This document shows, in pieces, positions 1-5,379 of a stretch of 24,436 bases of DNA. The notes under the pieces were generated by a model. The model saw only the letters and a program-made list of their open reading frames with translations, did not search any database and had not been told where the DNA came from. The position numbers and the translations under genes were made by a program. Position 1 is the stretch's first letter. Each line of letters starts with the position of its first letter. Source of the DNA: an uncultured Eubacteriales bacterium (GTDB lineage Bacteria; Bacillota; Clostridia; Oscillospirales; Oscillospiraceae); the NCBI GenBank assembly GCA_900547745.1, contig URHT01000029.1:1-24436 (forward strand), given 5' to 3'.

Positions 1-53
1 GTTTCGTTCGTTGTTTAATTTACAAGGTACACGTCCCACGCGGAACAGTCATT

Positions 54-82
54 ATTGTAGCAGATGTCAGCCATCTTGTCAA
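54..82 (-). promoter_or_regulatory. Strong minus-strand promoter (proximal), probable rRNA operon promoter
   Basis: Read on the minus strand, TTGACA (77-82) is followed by exactly 17 bases and TACAAT (54-59), with a TGC extension before the -10. The transcript would run leftward through bases 11-34, whose minus-strand sequence (GTACCTTGTAAATTAAACAA) resembles the antitermination/processing leader found before 16S and 23S genes in Firmicutes. Seen directly: the promoter match. Inferred: that the gene served is an rRNA operon just outside the window. A protein gene or tRNA cluster is possible instead. Confidence 0.65.
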
Positions 83-162
83 CTACTAATTTTACTTATT
101 TTTGACAATTTTCGCTGCCGTCCGGCTTTCTTCTGCTCGCCGTCCTCGCGGACAGCTTGGTT

Positions 163-191
163 AGATTACCACATGCTGCCACGCTTTGCAA
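163..191 (-). promoter_or_regulatory. Second minus-strand promoter in tandem (distal)
   Basis: On the minus strand TTGCAA (186-191) is followed by a 17-base spacer and TAATCT (163-168). It lies about 110 bp upstream of the stronger promoter at 54-82 and points the same way, the tandem P1/P2 layout common for rRNA operons. The -10 is imperfect, so this is less sure than the proximal promoter. The region around it (85-250) is AT-rich and holds no convincing gene. Confidence 0.45.
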
Positions 192-250
192 CCCCTAATT
201 TCACTTTTTTGCGCCTTGCTATGAAACAGCTTTTTTCATAAGTTATACTT

Positions 251-448
251 ATGTCTCATTTCGTCCGCAGGTTGTATTACACATATATAATATGTCTGCC
301 GTCGCTTCGACGCATCGTGTCTCTTCTGGCAGCGGGAGAAGGATTCGAAGAAGTACGCCCTATCGTCCCCTATGCAAGCGATGATGAAATAATCCAGGCA
401 GCTCAAGAAGCCATTCACGAAGAACTTCGCCGCCGTGGACTGGAATAG
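251..448 (+). CDS. Small orphan ORF with DUF433-like C-terminal half
   Basis: A 65-residue ORF. Residues from about 22 onward (IVSLLAAGEGFEEV, then PYASDDEIIQAAQEAI) follow the pattern of the C-terminal half of DUF433 proteins: a hydrophobic helix, a LLAAG turn, then a P-x-S/T-x-x-D-I helix pair. The first 20 residues look unlike that family and the ATG at 251 has no clear Shine-Dalgarno, so this may be a truncated or decayed gene. DUF433 proteins are often antitoxin-like DNA-binding partners, but no toxin partner is visible here. The product is charged and helical at the end (EAIHEELRRRGLE). Function is not assigned. Confidence 0.35.
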   Translation: MSHFVRRLYYTYIICLPSLRRIVSLLAAGEGFEEVRPIVPYASDDEIIQAAQEAIHEELRRRGLE

Positions 449-476
449 CGCAGCCGATTAGTAAGGAGGTATATCC

Positions 477-536
477 ATGGATCTCTTTGAAAGCATGTCC
501 ATGTCCGGAAGTGCGTTTTTCCCCGCTCCCTCTTGA
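477..536 (+). CDS. Possible 19-residue leader peptide
   Basis: ATG at 477 sits 7 bases after a textbook AAGGAGG (463-469) and opens a 19-codon ORF (MDLFESMSMSGSAFFPAPS) ending in TGA at 534-536. Its stop overlaps the -35 box of the thiT promoter. The strong RBS suggests translation, perhaps as the short end of a gene truncated after its start, or as the last cistron of the transcript carrying the ORF at 251-448. No known family is recognised and no function is claimed. Confidence 0.25.
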   Translation: MDLFESMSMSGSAFFPAPS

Positions 537-561
537 CAATTCCCCGTTCTCGTGCTAAGAT
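533..561 (+). promoter_or_regulatory. thiT promoter
   Basis: A perfect TTGACA (533-538), 17-base spacer and TAAGAT (556-561) preceded by TGC (extended -10). Transcription would begin about base 568, directly at the start of the TPP riboswitch. Confidence 0.85.
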
Positions 562-571
562 GTCCCCACAA

Positions 572-666
572 TCCAAGGGGTGCTGGCGCAAGCTGGCTGA
601 GATGAGACGTATCGCCGTCCAGTCCCTCGAACCTGATCCGGGTAATGCCGGCGTAGGAATGCGAAC
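572..666 (+). ncRNA. TPP riboswitch (THI element)
   Basis: The conserved thiamine pyrophosphate aptamer is visible: GGGGTGC near 577, GGCTGAGATGAGA around 595-607, and the 3' block GAACCTGATCCGGGTAATGC (629-648) followed by CGGCGTAGGAA. These are the two TPP-binding arms of the THI box. It lies between a strong promoter and thiT, and is followed by a hairpin just before the ribosome binding site. The likely outcome is reduced ThiT expression when TPP is plentiful. Confidence 0.95.
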
Positions 667-695
667 ATATGGTTTTTGTTTTCCGCATTGCGACG

Positions 696-729
696 CCTGC
701 ATGGCTCGCCATGCGGGAATTTCTTTTTC
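696..729 (+). terminator. Riboswitch expression-platform hairpin
   Basis: GCATGGC (699-705) pairs with GCCATGC (708-714), extended by CCT/GGG to about 10 bp, and is followed by the T-rich AATTTCTTTTTC. It sits downstream of the TPP aptamer and immediately before the GGAGGT of thiT. It can act as a rho-independent terminator or restrict ribosome access in the ligand-bound state. Pairing is seen directly; the regulatory switch is inferred from position. Confidence 0.7.
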
Positions 730-743
730 TGGAGGTACTAATT

Positions 744-1304
744 ATGAATCACGCAAAAGTCCGCGCCCTGTGCGAGGGCGCCGTACTGCTGGCCGTAGCC
801 CAGATCCTCAGCTATATCAAGCTGTGGGAGATGCCTTGGGGCGGCAGTATCGTTCTGTCCATGGTGCCGCTGGTGCTGTACGCCGTCCGCTGGGGACTGG
901 GCGCCGGTCTGCTGGACGGCTTCCTGTTCGGCGTCCTGCAGTTCATGTTTGACGGAGGCTTCGCCATCGGCTGGCAGTCCATCATCGGTGACTATCTGCT
1001 GGCCTTCACGGTGCTGGGTCTGGCCGGCCTGTTTGCCCGCCGTAAGAACGGTGTCTTTCTGGGCACGCTGGTAGCCGGCGGCGCACGCTTCCTGGTACAC
1101 TATGTGGTGGGCGCCACCATCTGGGCCGCCTACATGCCCGACACCTTCTTCGGCATGACCATGCACAGCCCCTGGTTCTACTCCCTTCTGTACAATCTGG
1201 CCTACATGCTGCCCAATATTGCCATCACGCTGGTGATCTTCGCCATCGCCTACAAGCCGCTGGGCAAGTACCTGACCGGCGCCGATCTGGAGCAGGCCAA
1301 GTAA
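744..1304 (+). CDS. thiT: Thiamine ECF-transporter substrate-binding membrane protein ThiT
   Basis: ThiT is the S-component that captures thiamine for the shared energy-coupling module EcfA-A'-T, which is not encoded here. The 186-residue product is almost wholly hydrophobic with about six membrane segments and shows family blocks such as SIVLSMVPLVLYAVRWGLGAG, GWQSIIGDYLLAF, GGARFLVHYVVGATIWAAY and YNLAYMLPNIA. Length fits the family (about 180-200). The start at 744 is chosen because GGAGGT lies at 731-736 with 7 bases between; an upstream in-frame ATG at 669 would fall inside the riboswitch and is rejected. The TPP riboswitch upstream independently supports the call. A terminator follows. 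Confidence 0.95.
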   Translation: MNHAKVRALCEGAVLLAVAQILSYIKLWEMPWGGSIVLSMVPLVLYAVRWGLGAGLLDGFLFGVLQFMFDGGFAIGWQSIIGDYLLAFTVLGLAGLFARRKNGVFLGTLVAGGARFLVHYVVGATIWAAYMPDTFFGMTMHSPWFYSLLYNLAYMLPNIAITLVIFAIAYKPLGKYLTGADLEQAK

Positions 1305-1319
1305 ACCGCCTCCCTCTCC

Positions 1320-1364
1320 GCGCATGGCCCTCTCCCCCCTCTGGAGGGCCATGCGCGATTTTTT
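1320..1364 (+). terminator. Rho-independent terminator after thiT
   Basis: A 13-bp GC-rich stem, GCGCATGGCCCTC (1320-1332) with GAGGGCCATGCGC (1344-1356), followed by GATTTTTT. It closes the thiT transcript. Confidence 0.9.
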
Positions 1365-1387
1365 CTCCGGCAGACCGCGAAAAGGTA

Positions 1388-1415
1388 TTGACAAATGTCC
1401 CAAAACCTGTATAAT
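1388..1415 (+). promoter_or_regulatory. tRNA-Gln promoter
   Basis: TTGACA (1388-1393), 16-base spacer, perfect TATAAT (1410-1415), 21 bases before the mature tRNA start. Confidence 0.85.
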
Positions 1416-1436
1416 AGTTTTTGTTCGTCAGAACAT

Positions 1437-1510
1437 AGCGGGATTGTGTAAAGGTAGCACAGCGGACTCTGACTCCGTATGTGAGGGTTCGAATCCTTCT
1501 CCCGCTGCCA
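1437..1510 (+). tRNA. tRNA-Gln (anticodon CTG)
   Basis: The acceptor stem AGCGGGA (1437-1443) pairs with TCCCGCT (1500-1506), then discriminator G and an encoded CCA. The anticodon arm is GCGGA-CTCTGAC-TCCGT, giving anticodon CTG, read as glutamine (codon CAG). The T arm GAGGG-TTCGAAT-CCTTC is canonical and the D arm is short but pairable. It is a single-gene transcript with its own promoter and terminator. Confidence 0.95.
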
Positions 1511-1550
1511 AAAAGAGACACGACTAAGTCGTGTCTCTTTTTTATTTTTC
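1511..1550 (+). terminator. Terminator of the tRNA-Gln transcript
   Basis: AAAGAGACACGAC pairs perfectly with GTCGTGTCTCTTT around a TAA loop (1511-1541) and runs into TTTTATTTTT. It begins directly after the tRNA CCA end. Confidence 0.9.
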
Positions 1551-1569
1551 CTGCGTTTTCCATTTCCCT

Positions 1570-1598
1570 TGCAACCTTTTCGGCTTGTTTTGCGTTAT
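1570..1598 (+). promoter_or_regulatory. ECF-type promoter candidate for the sigma operon
   Basis: TGCAACCTTTT (1570-1580) followed, 17 bases after the AAC, by CGTTAT (1593-1598) resembles promoters of Bacillus-type ECF sigma factors (TGAAACnTTT, about 16-17 bp, CGTnnA). It lies about 50 bp upstream of the ECF sigma gene. A TATGAT (1596-1601) overlaps it but has no good vegetative -35. Autoregulation is an inference. Confidence 0.45.
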
Positions 1599-1649
1599 GA
1601 TAGATGACGGCCGTCAAGAAAACAGTCCCCCGTAAAGGAAGTGAACGCT

Positions 1650-2240
1650 TTGACAGAGGAACAGGCCCTGCGCCAGATGCAGCGCGGCTCACAGGAGGCG
1701 CTGGCGTGGTTCATCGACCGCTACGGCGCGTATGTCAGCGCCGTCATCCGCGGCATCCTCGGCACGGCTCTGGCCGAATCCGACGTGGAGGAGACAGCCT
1801 CCGACGTGTTTTTCTCCCTCTGGAACAACGCCGAAAAGGTGCACAGCGGCGCGGCCCGCCCATGGCTCAGCGCCGTGGCCCGCAACGCCGCCCGCGACCG
1901 GCTCCGCCGGGCCGTACCGGAGCAGCCGCTGCCGGAGGACGCGGTCATCGTGGACGACCGCACACCGGAGACAGCGCTGACAGAGAAGGAGCGGACGACC
2001 CGTGTGCAGCTGGCGCTGCTGTCGCTGGAGCCGTCAGACCGGGAGGTCTTTCTCCGCTTCTACTATTACTGCCAGAGGATCGGCGACATCGCCCGGGAAA
2101 TGGGGCTCAACGAGTCCACCGTCAAGTCCCGGCTGCGCCGGGGACGCGAAAAGCTGAAGACCTTCCTGCTGCGGGAGGTACCATACGACGAAGTATCGGA
2201 AAAAGGAGGTACGGTATGGAATATGATATCTACGAGCTGA
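1650..2240 (+). CDS. ECF-subfamily RNA polymerase sigma factor
   Basis: A 196-residue sigma-70-family protein. Region sigma2 spans about residues 8-90 with the core-binding/-10 recognition stretch DVEETASDVFFSLWNN (45-60). Region sigma4 spans about 115-175 with LSLEPSDREVFLRFYYYCQ and the helix-turn-helix RIGDIAREMGLNESTVKSRLRRGREKL. There is no region 1 or 3, typical of ECF factors. TTG at 1650 is preferred because AAAGGA (1634-1639) lies 10 bases upstream and the protein then starts MTEEQAL; GTG at 1641 is the alternative but touches the RBS. Its 3' end overlaps the next gene by 25 bases, so the pair is translationally coupled. The downstream membrane protein is the likely anti-sigma factor. 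Confidence 0.9.
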   Translation: MTEEQALRQMQRGSQEALAWFIDRYGAYVSAVIRGILGTALAESDVEETASDVFFSLWNNAEKVHSGAARPWLSAVARNAARDRLRRAVPEQPLPEDAVIVDDRTPETALTEKERTTRVQLALLSLEPSDREVFLRFYYYCQRIGDIAREMGLNESTVKSRLRRGREKLKTFLLREVPYDEVSEKGGTVWNMISTS

Positions 2241-3361
2241 TGCGCGGACTGCAGGATGACAGTGTACCGCTGCCGGAGGACAGAGCCGCCGACCTCCGCC
2301 GGATCAAGGAGTTGACGATGAACAGAATTCAGGCAGATCAGGACACCCACGGCACGCGCCCCATCCGCCGCATGACCCGCATGATGCTGGCGGCCGCCAT
2401 CGCAGCGGTGCTGTGCATCGCCACCGTGGCCGCCGCCAAGCTGGGCGTTGCCGACGCCTTCAGTGGCTTTTTCGGCCAGCTGAACGAGAGCCAGCGGCAG
2501 GTCATGGAGACGCTGGGCACCACCGATCTCCCCGCCCCCGTCACCAGCCACGGCACCACCATCACACCGGTGGCCGCCATCTGCGACAAGCACAACTACT
2601 ACCTGCGCCTGCGGGTCGAGGCCCCGGCAGGCACGGCGCTGCACATCCCCGACCCCGATGAGGGCTGGCTCCAGCTCTCCGTGCTGGACAGCGGCACCCT
2701 TGACCCCGACGTTCTGCAGGTGGCTGGCTGCGATGAAACGCCCCTCTACTTTTGGAACGCCGTGTGGTATGACGATACGCCCGGCGACAATGTGCTGGAA
2801 ACGGTGGTCTGGCTCAGCAGTCACGGACAGGGCCAGCGCAACCCCGATCCCTACCGGCCCGACGCCCCCATCTGGGTGGATTTCACCGACGATACCCCCA
2901 AGTCCGTGAACATCCACAACATCTCCATGCAGAACGATGACCACGAGTACACCGTCCTGCTGGAGGGCGACTGGCGCTTTGACCTGCCCCCGGCGCAGGA
3001 GCACCCTACGCTGCACATCGATGCCGCCGGTCTGACGGAGGAGAGCGCCGACCCGGGCCGCATGATCTATCCGGACTACTTCAACATCTCCGCCCTGAGT
3101 CTGGAGTTCGAGTACCGCTACGATCCGCTGTATGTGGATGTGGAGTACCCCGACTGCGTGGAGCGCGAGGAGAAGTGCTGTGAGGTCAGGGAAGGCTGGG
3201 AGGTGGTGCTCAAGGACGGCAGCAGCGTCCCGCTGGGCAGAAGCTCCGGCGACGGCTATCACGATTTTGCCTATTGGATCCAGCCCTTCACGGCGCCCAT
3301 CGACATCACGCAGGTGGATCACATCCGCTTCGGCAGTCTGATCGTGCCCGTTGAACCGTAA
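2216..3361 (+). CDS. Membrane-anchored anti-sigma protein (DUF4179-like)
   Basis: A 381-residue protein with a short cytoplasmic N-terminus (1-55, acidic then basic: MEYDIYELMRGLQDDS), one transmembrane helix at about 56-74 (MMLAAAIAAVLCIATVAAA) and a long extracytoplasmic domain rich in Asp, Pro and Trp. This is the layout of DUF4179-type proteins that hold an ECF sigma factor at the membrane. The start at 2216 has AAAGGAGGT (2202-2210) and lies inside the end of the sigma gene. The sensed signal is unknown. The family assignment is by architecture and context rather than a catalytic motif. A strong terminator follows. Confidence 0.8.
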   Translation: MEYDIYELMRGLQDDSVPLPEDRAADLRRIKELTMNRIQADQDTHGTRPIRRMTRMMLAAAIAAVLCIATVAAAKLGVADAFSGFFGQLNESQRQVMETLGTTDLPAPVTSHGTTITPVAAICDKHNYYLRLRVEAPAGTALHIPDPDEGWLQLSVLDSGTLDPDVLQVAGCDETPLYFWNAVWYDDTPGDNVLETVVWLSSHGQGQRNPDPYRPDAPIWVDFTDDTPKSVNIHNISMQNDDHEYTVLLEGDWRFDLPPAQEHPTLHIDAAGLTEESADPGRMIYPDYFNISALSLEFEYRYDPLYVDVEYPDCVEREEKCCEVREGWEVVLKDGSSVPLGRSSGDGYHDFAYWIQPFTAPIDITQVDHIRFGSLIVPVEP

Positions 3362-3377
3362 GGGAGGATATGTGTTA

Positions 3378-3415
3378 CAGAGTCCCCGGCCTGCGGCCGG
3401 GGACTCTGTTTTTTT
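3378..3415 (+). terminator. Terminator of the sigma/anti-sigma operon
   Basis: CAGAGTCCCCGGCC (3378-3391) pairs perfectly with GGCCGGGGACTCTG (3395-3408) around TGC, then TTTTTTT. It also lies just past the stop of the convergent 57-residue gene, but the T tract favours the plus direction. Confidence 0.92.
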
Positions 3416-3587
3416 ATCTTTTCTTCTCTCGCTTATCTTCCGGGAACGGAAGCAGCTGCACCCCGCTTTCCGCCGTGTCTGTCTGTATGTATATTTCCTC
3501 ACATGCCCGTTCCGCCTCTGCCAGCAGTTCCATCGCCCGTTCCATGGCATCCAGCGCCGTCAGGTACATTTTCTTATAGTCCGCCAT
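3414..3587 (-). CDS. Small helical hypothetical protein (57 aa)
   Basis: A minus-strand ORF starting ATG at 3587 with AGGAAG 9 bases upstream, ending TAA at 3414-3416. The product begins MADYKKMYLTALDAMERAME, continues as a charged amphipathic helix (LLAEAERACEEIYI) and ends in a basic tail (DKREKKR). It resembles the short unnamed proteins of Eubacteriales that start M-x-D/Y-K-x-x-Y and sit beside XRE regulators; these have no established function. It is divergent from the XRE gene at 3694 and its promoter overlaps the twin palindromes, so it is probably controlled by that regulator. Other annotation could easily miss it because of its length. Confidence 0.75.
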   Translation of the reverse strand: MADYKKMYLTALDAMERAMELLAEAERACEEIYIQTDTAESGVQLLPFPEDKREKKR

Positions 3588-3616
3588 TGCCCCGCTTCCT
3601 TTCTGTTTATCCTCCT

Positions 3617-3645
3617 ATTTTAGTAAATATATTTACTAAAATCAA
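3617..3645 (-). promoter_or_regulatory. Minus-strand promoter of the 57-aa gene, overlapped by an operator
   Basis: On the minus strand TTGATT (3640-3645), a 17-base spacer and TAAAAT (3617-3622) form a good promoter. The palindrome AGTAAATATATTTACT (3622-3637) fills the spacer, so a bound repressor would block RNA polymerase. Confidence 0.7.
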
Positions 3646-3662
3646 TAGTAAATATATTTACT
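3618..3662. repeat. Twin palindromic operators
   Basis: The 16-bp palindrome AGTAAATATATTTACT occurs twice, at 3622-3637 and 3647-3662, 25 bp apart start to start. The first copy extends by TTT/AAA to a perfect 24-bp palindrome (3618-3641). Both lie between two divergent start codons. Duplicated palindromes in a divergent intergenic region next to an XRE gene are the usual layout of an autorepressor operator. Confidence 0.85.
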
Positions 3663-3693
3663 GATTACAATACTGCCAAAGGAGTGGTGCAGT

Positions 3694-3906
3694 ATGGGCT
3701 TTCCCTATCAGCGGCGGCTGCGGGATCTGCGGGAGGATCACGACAAAACGCAGCAGGACATCGCCGATATCCTCGGCACATCCCAGACCATGTACGCCCG
3801 CTACGAGCGGGGCGCCAACGAACTGCCGCTGCGGCACCTGCTGAAGCTGGCGGATTATTACGGCGTTTCCGCCGACTATCTTCTGGGGCGCAGCAATACG
3901 CCCTGA
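3694..3906 (+). CDS. XRE-family helix-turn-helix transcriptional regulator (70 aa)
   Basis: A single-domain Cro/C1-type DNA-binding protein: residues 6-65 form the five-helix fold with recognition segment TQQDIADILGTSQTMYARYERG (19-40) and the typical end LLKLADYYGVSADYLLGRS. The start at 3694 has AAAGGAG about 10 bases upstream. No sensor, peptidase or dimerisation extension follows, so it likely works as a small homodimeric repressor on the twin AGTAAATATATTTACT sites immediately upstream. Targets would be itself and the divergent 57-residue gene. A terminator follows. Confidence 0.93.
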   Translation: MGFPYQRRLRDLREDHDKTQQDIADILGTSQTMYARYERGANELPLRHLLKLADYYGVSADYLLGRSNTP

Positions 3907-3924
3907 CTTCTCCATAAAACCTCA

Positions 3925-3962
3925 CAGCGCCCCGAGCCTTACGGTTCGGGGCGCTGTTTTTT
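3925..3962 (+). terminator. Terminator between the XRE gene and the xdh operon
   Basis: CAGCGCCCCGA (3925-3935) pairs with TCGGGGCGCTG (3946-3956), extended by GCC/GGT around a TTAC loop, and is followed by TTTTTT. It separates the plus-strand regulator from the convergent xdhC end and may slow transcription from both sides. Confidence 0.88.
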
Positions 3963-3966
3963 GCTC

Positions 3967-4479
3967 TCAGGTATTCAAAAACGGATCGTCCAGCTTGCCC
4001 AGCCGGCGCAGCATGGTCTTTTTCACCGCCTTGAAGATATTCTCATAGCCGGTGCAGCGGCACAGGTGGCCGCTCAGCAGCTTGCGCAGCTCGTCGTCGC
4101 TGTACAGCACGCCGCGATCCAGAATTTCCACCGCCGTCATCAGGAAGCCGGGGATGCAGAAGCCGCACTGGATGGCCGTCTCCTCCATGAACGCCTGCTG
4201 GATGTCGGACAGCTCGCCGTTGGGGCCCATCAGCCCCTCCAGCGTGGTGATATGCTTTCCCTCGGCCCACACCGCCAGATACAGGCAGGAGTTGAAGCAC
4301 TCGCCGTCGATGAGCACGTTGCACGCGCCGCACTCGCCCACCTCACAGCCCTTTTTCACGCTGGTCAGGTGAAAATCGTTCCGGAGCATGTCGGTCAGGG
4401 ACGCGCGCACATCCACCATCTGCTCCACTTCCCTGCCGTTGATGGTGCAGGTCACAAGCTGATACTGTCTCTTGGCCAT
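3967..4479 (-). CDS. xdhC: Xanthine dehydrogenase 2Fe-2S subunit XdhC
   Basis: Carries electrons between the Mo site and FAD. The 170-residue protein has a plant-ferredoxin-like 2Fe-2S site with Cys45, Cys50, Cys53 and Cys65 (GCEVGECGAC...C) and the second, helical 2Fe-2S site with Cys105, Cys108, Cys140 and Cys142 (CGFC...CRC). It aligns along its length with E. coli XdhC (CTING, GCxVGECGAC, SCLYLAxWAEGK, QCGFC, NLCRCTGY-type blocks). The start at 4479 gives a TAATG overlap with the xdhB stop and has GGAGGT upstream, so it is coupled to xdhB. It is the last gene of the xdhA-B-C operon. Confidence 0.95.
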   Translation of the reverse strand: MAKRQYQLVTCTINGREVEQMVDVRASLTDMLRNDFHLTSVKKGCEVGECGACNVLIDGECFNSCLYLAVWAEGKHITTLEGLMGPNGELSDIQQAFMEETAIQCGFCIPGFLMTAVEILDRGVLYSDDELRKLLSGHLCRCTGYENIFKAVKKTMLRRLGKLDDPFLNT

Positions 4480-5366
4480 TACAGCACACCTCCTGCCAGC
4501 TTCACGGACTCGATCAGGCACCGCTTGGCGCTCTCCACGGCGATATGGCTGCGGAACGCCTTGCTGGCACGCCACGAATCGCGGGGATTGATGTCCTCCA
4601 GCACCTTGCGGCCGAACTCCTCGATATTCTCCAGCGTCACGACCCTGCCGTTGATAAACGCCTCCGCATTCTCCGCCCGCATGGGCACGGGGCCGGCCAC
4701 GCCGAAGGCAATACGCACCCGCTCAAACGTCCCGCCGTCGGGGCTGAGCCGGGCGTTGACGGAGGTGCCCAGCGTGGCGATATCCATGGCGTTGCGCATG
4801 GCATATTTAATATAGTGTCCCCACGTCCGGTCGTAGGACGTCTTGGGGATGAGGATGGCCGTCTGGATCTCGCCGTCCTCCACCCGCAGATCCACCGTAC
4901 CCGCCTTGATATAGAAATCCCTGATAGGCACACGGCGCACGCCGTTTTTGCCGGTGATCTCCACGATGGCCTCCCACGCATGGAGCGTGGAGGCGGAGTC
5001 GGCGGAGGTCACGCCGTTGCAGATATTGCCGCCGATGGTACCGGCGTTGCGGATCTGGGGGCCGCCCACCATGTCCACCGCCTCGCCCAGCACGTTGATA
5101 TACCGCTGGATGATGGGATCGTTGGTGATGTGGGTAAAGCTGGTGAGGCTGCCGATGCGGATATTCTCCTCGGCGTCGATAGACACGCCCCGCATCTCAT
5201 CGCACTTCTGAATGGAGATCAGTGCCTTACCGGCGCGCTTACCCTCGCGCATCTGCACCAGCACGTCGGTGCCGCCGGCGATGATCTGCGCCTCGGGGTG
5301 CTCCAGCCGCAGGCGCACCGCGTCCTGTACGTCCTTGGCCTCGTACAGTGCCAACATATCATACAT
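4479..5366 (-). CDS. xdhB: Xanthine dehydrogenase FAD-binding subunit XdhB
   Basis: A 295-residue CO-dehydrogenase-flavoprotein-type subunit. FAD-binding motifs are AGGTDVLVQMREGK (30-43) and GGPQIRNAGTIGGNICNG (101-118), followed by the conserved TSADSA. The C-terminal CODH_C domain includes the SWRASKAFR block, closely like E. coli XdhB. The ATG at 5366 is chosen over the longer frame because GGAGG lies just upstream and the sequence then begins MYDMLALYEA. The gap to the xdhA stop is 13 bases and it shares one base with xdhC. The presence of an FAD subunit implies an NAD-type electron acceptor. Confidence 0.95.
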   Translation of the reverse strand: MYDMLALYEAKDVQDAVRLRLEHPEAQIIAGGTDVLVQMREGKRAGKALISIQKCDEMRGVSIDAEENIRIGSLTSFTHITNDPIIQRYINVLGEAVDMVGGPQIRNAGTIGGNICNGVTSADSASTLHAWEAIVEITGKNGVRRVPIRDFYIKAGTVDLRVEDGEIQTAILIPKTSYDRTWGHYIKYAMRNAMDIATLGTSVNARLSPDGGTFERVRIAFGVAGPVPMRAENAEAFINGRVVTLENIEEFGRKVLEDINPRDSWRASKAFRSHIAVESAKRCLIESVKLAGGVL

Positions 5367-5379
5367 AGCTCGTCCCTCC

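Noticed and set aside
669..743. An upstream in-frame ATG for thiT
   Set aside because: It falls inside the TPP riboswitch expression platform and lacks an RBS, while GGAGGT precedes ATG 744.
1604..2215. An extended N-terminus for the anti-sigma protein
   Set aside because: The extension is an out-of-frame reading of the sigma gene, Arg/Pro/Ala-rich; ATG 2216 has a strong RBS.
2066..3550. A 494-codon minus-strand open frame over the anti-sigma gene
   Set aside because: It spans the sigma terminator and is antisense to coupled genes with good RBS; composition is His/Val/Gly-rich without a domain.
3618..3662. A short CRISPR-like repeat
   Set aside because: Only two palindromic copies with a 9-bp gap, between divergent promoters; this is an operator pair, and no cas gene or array is present.
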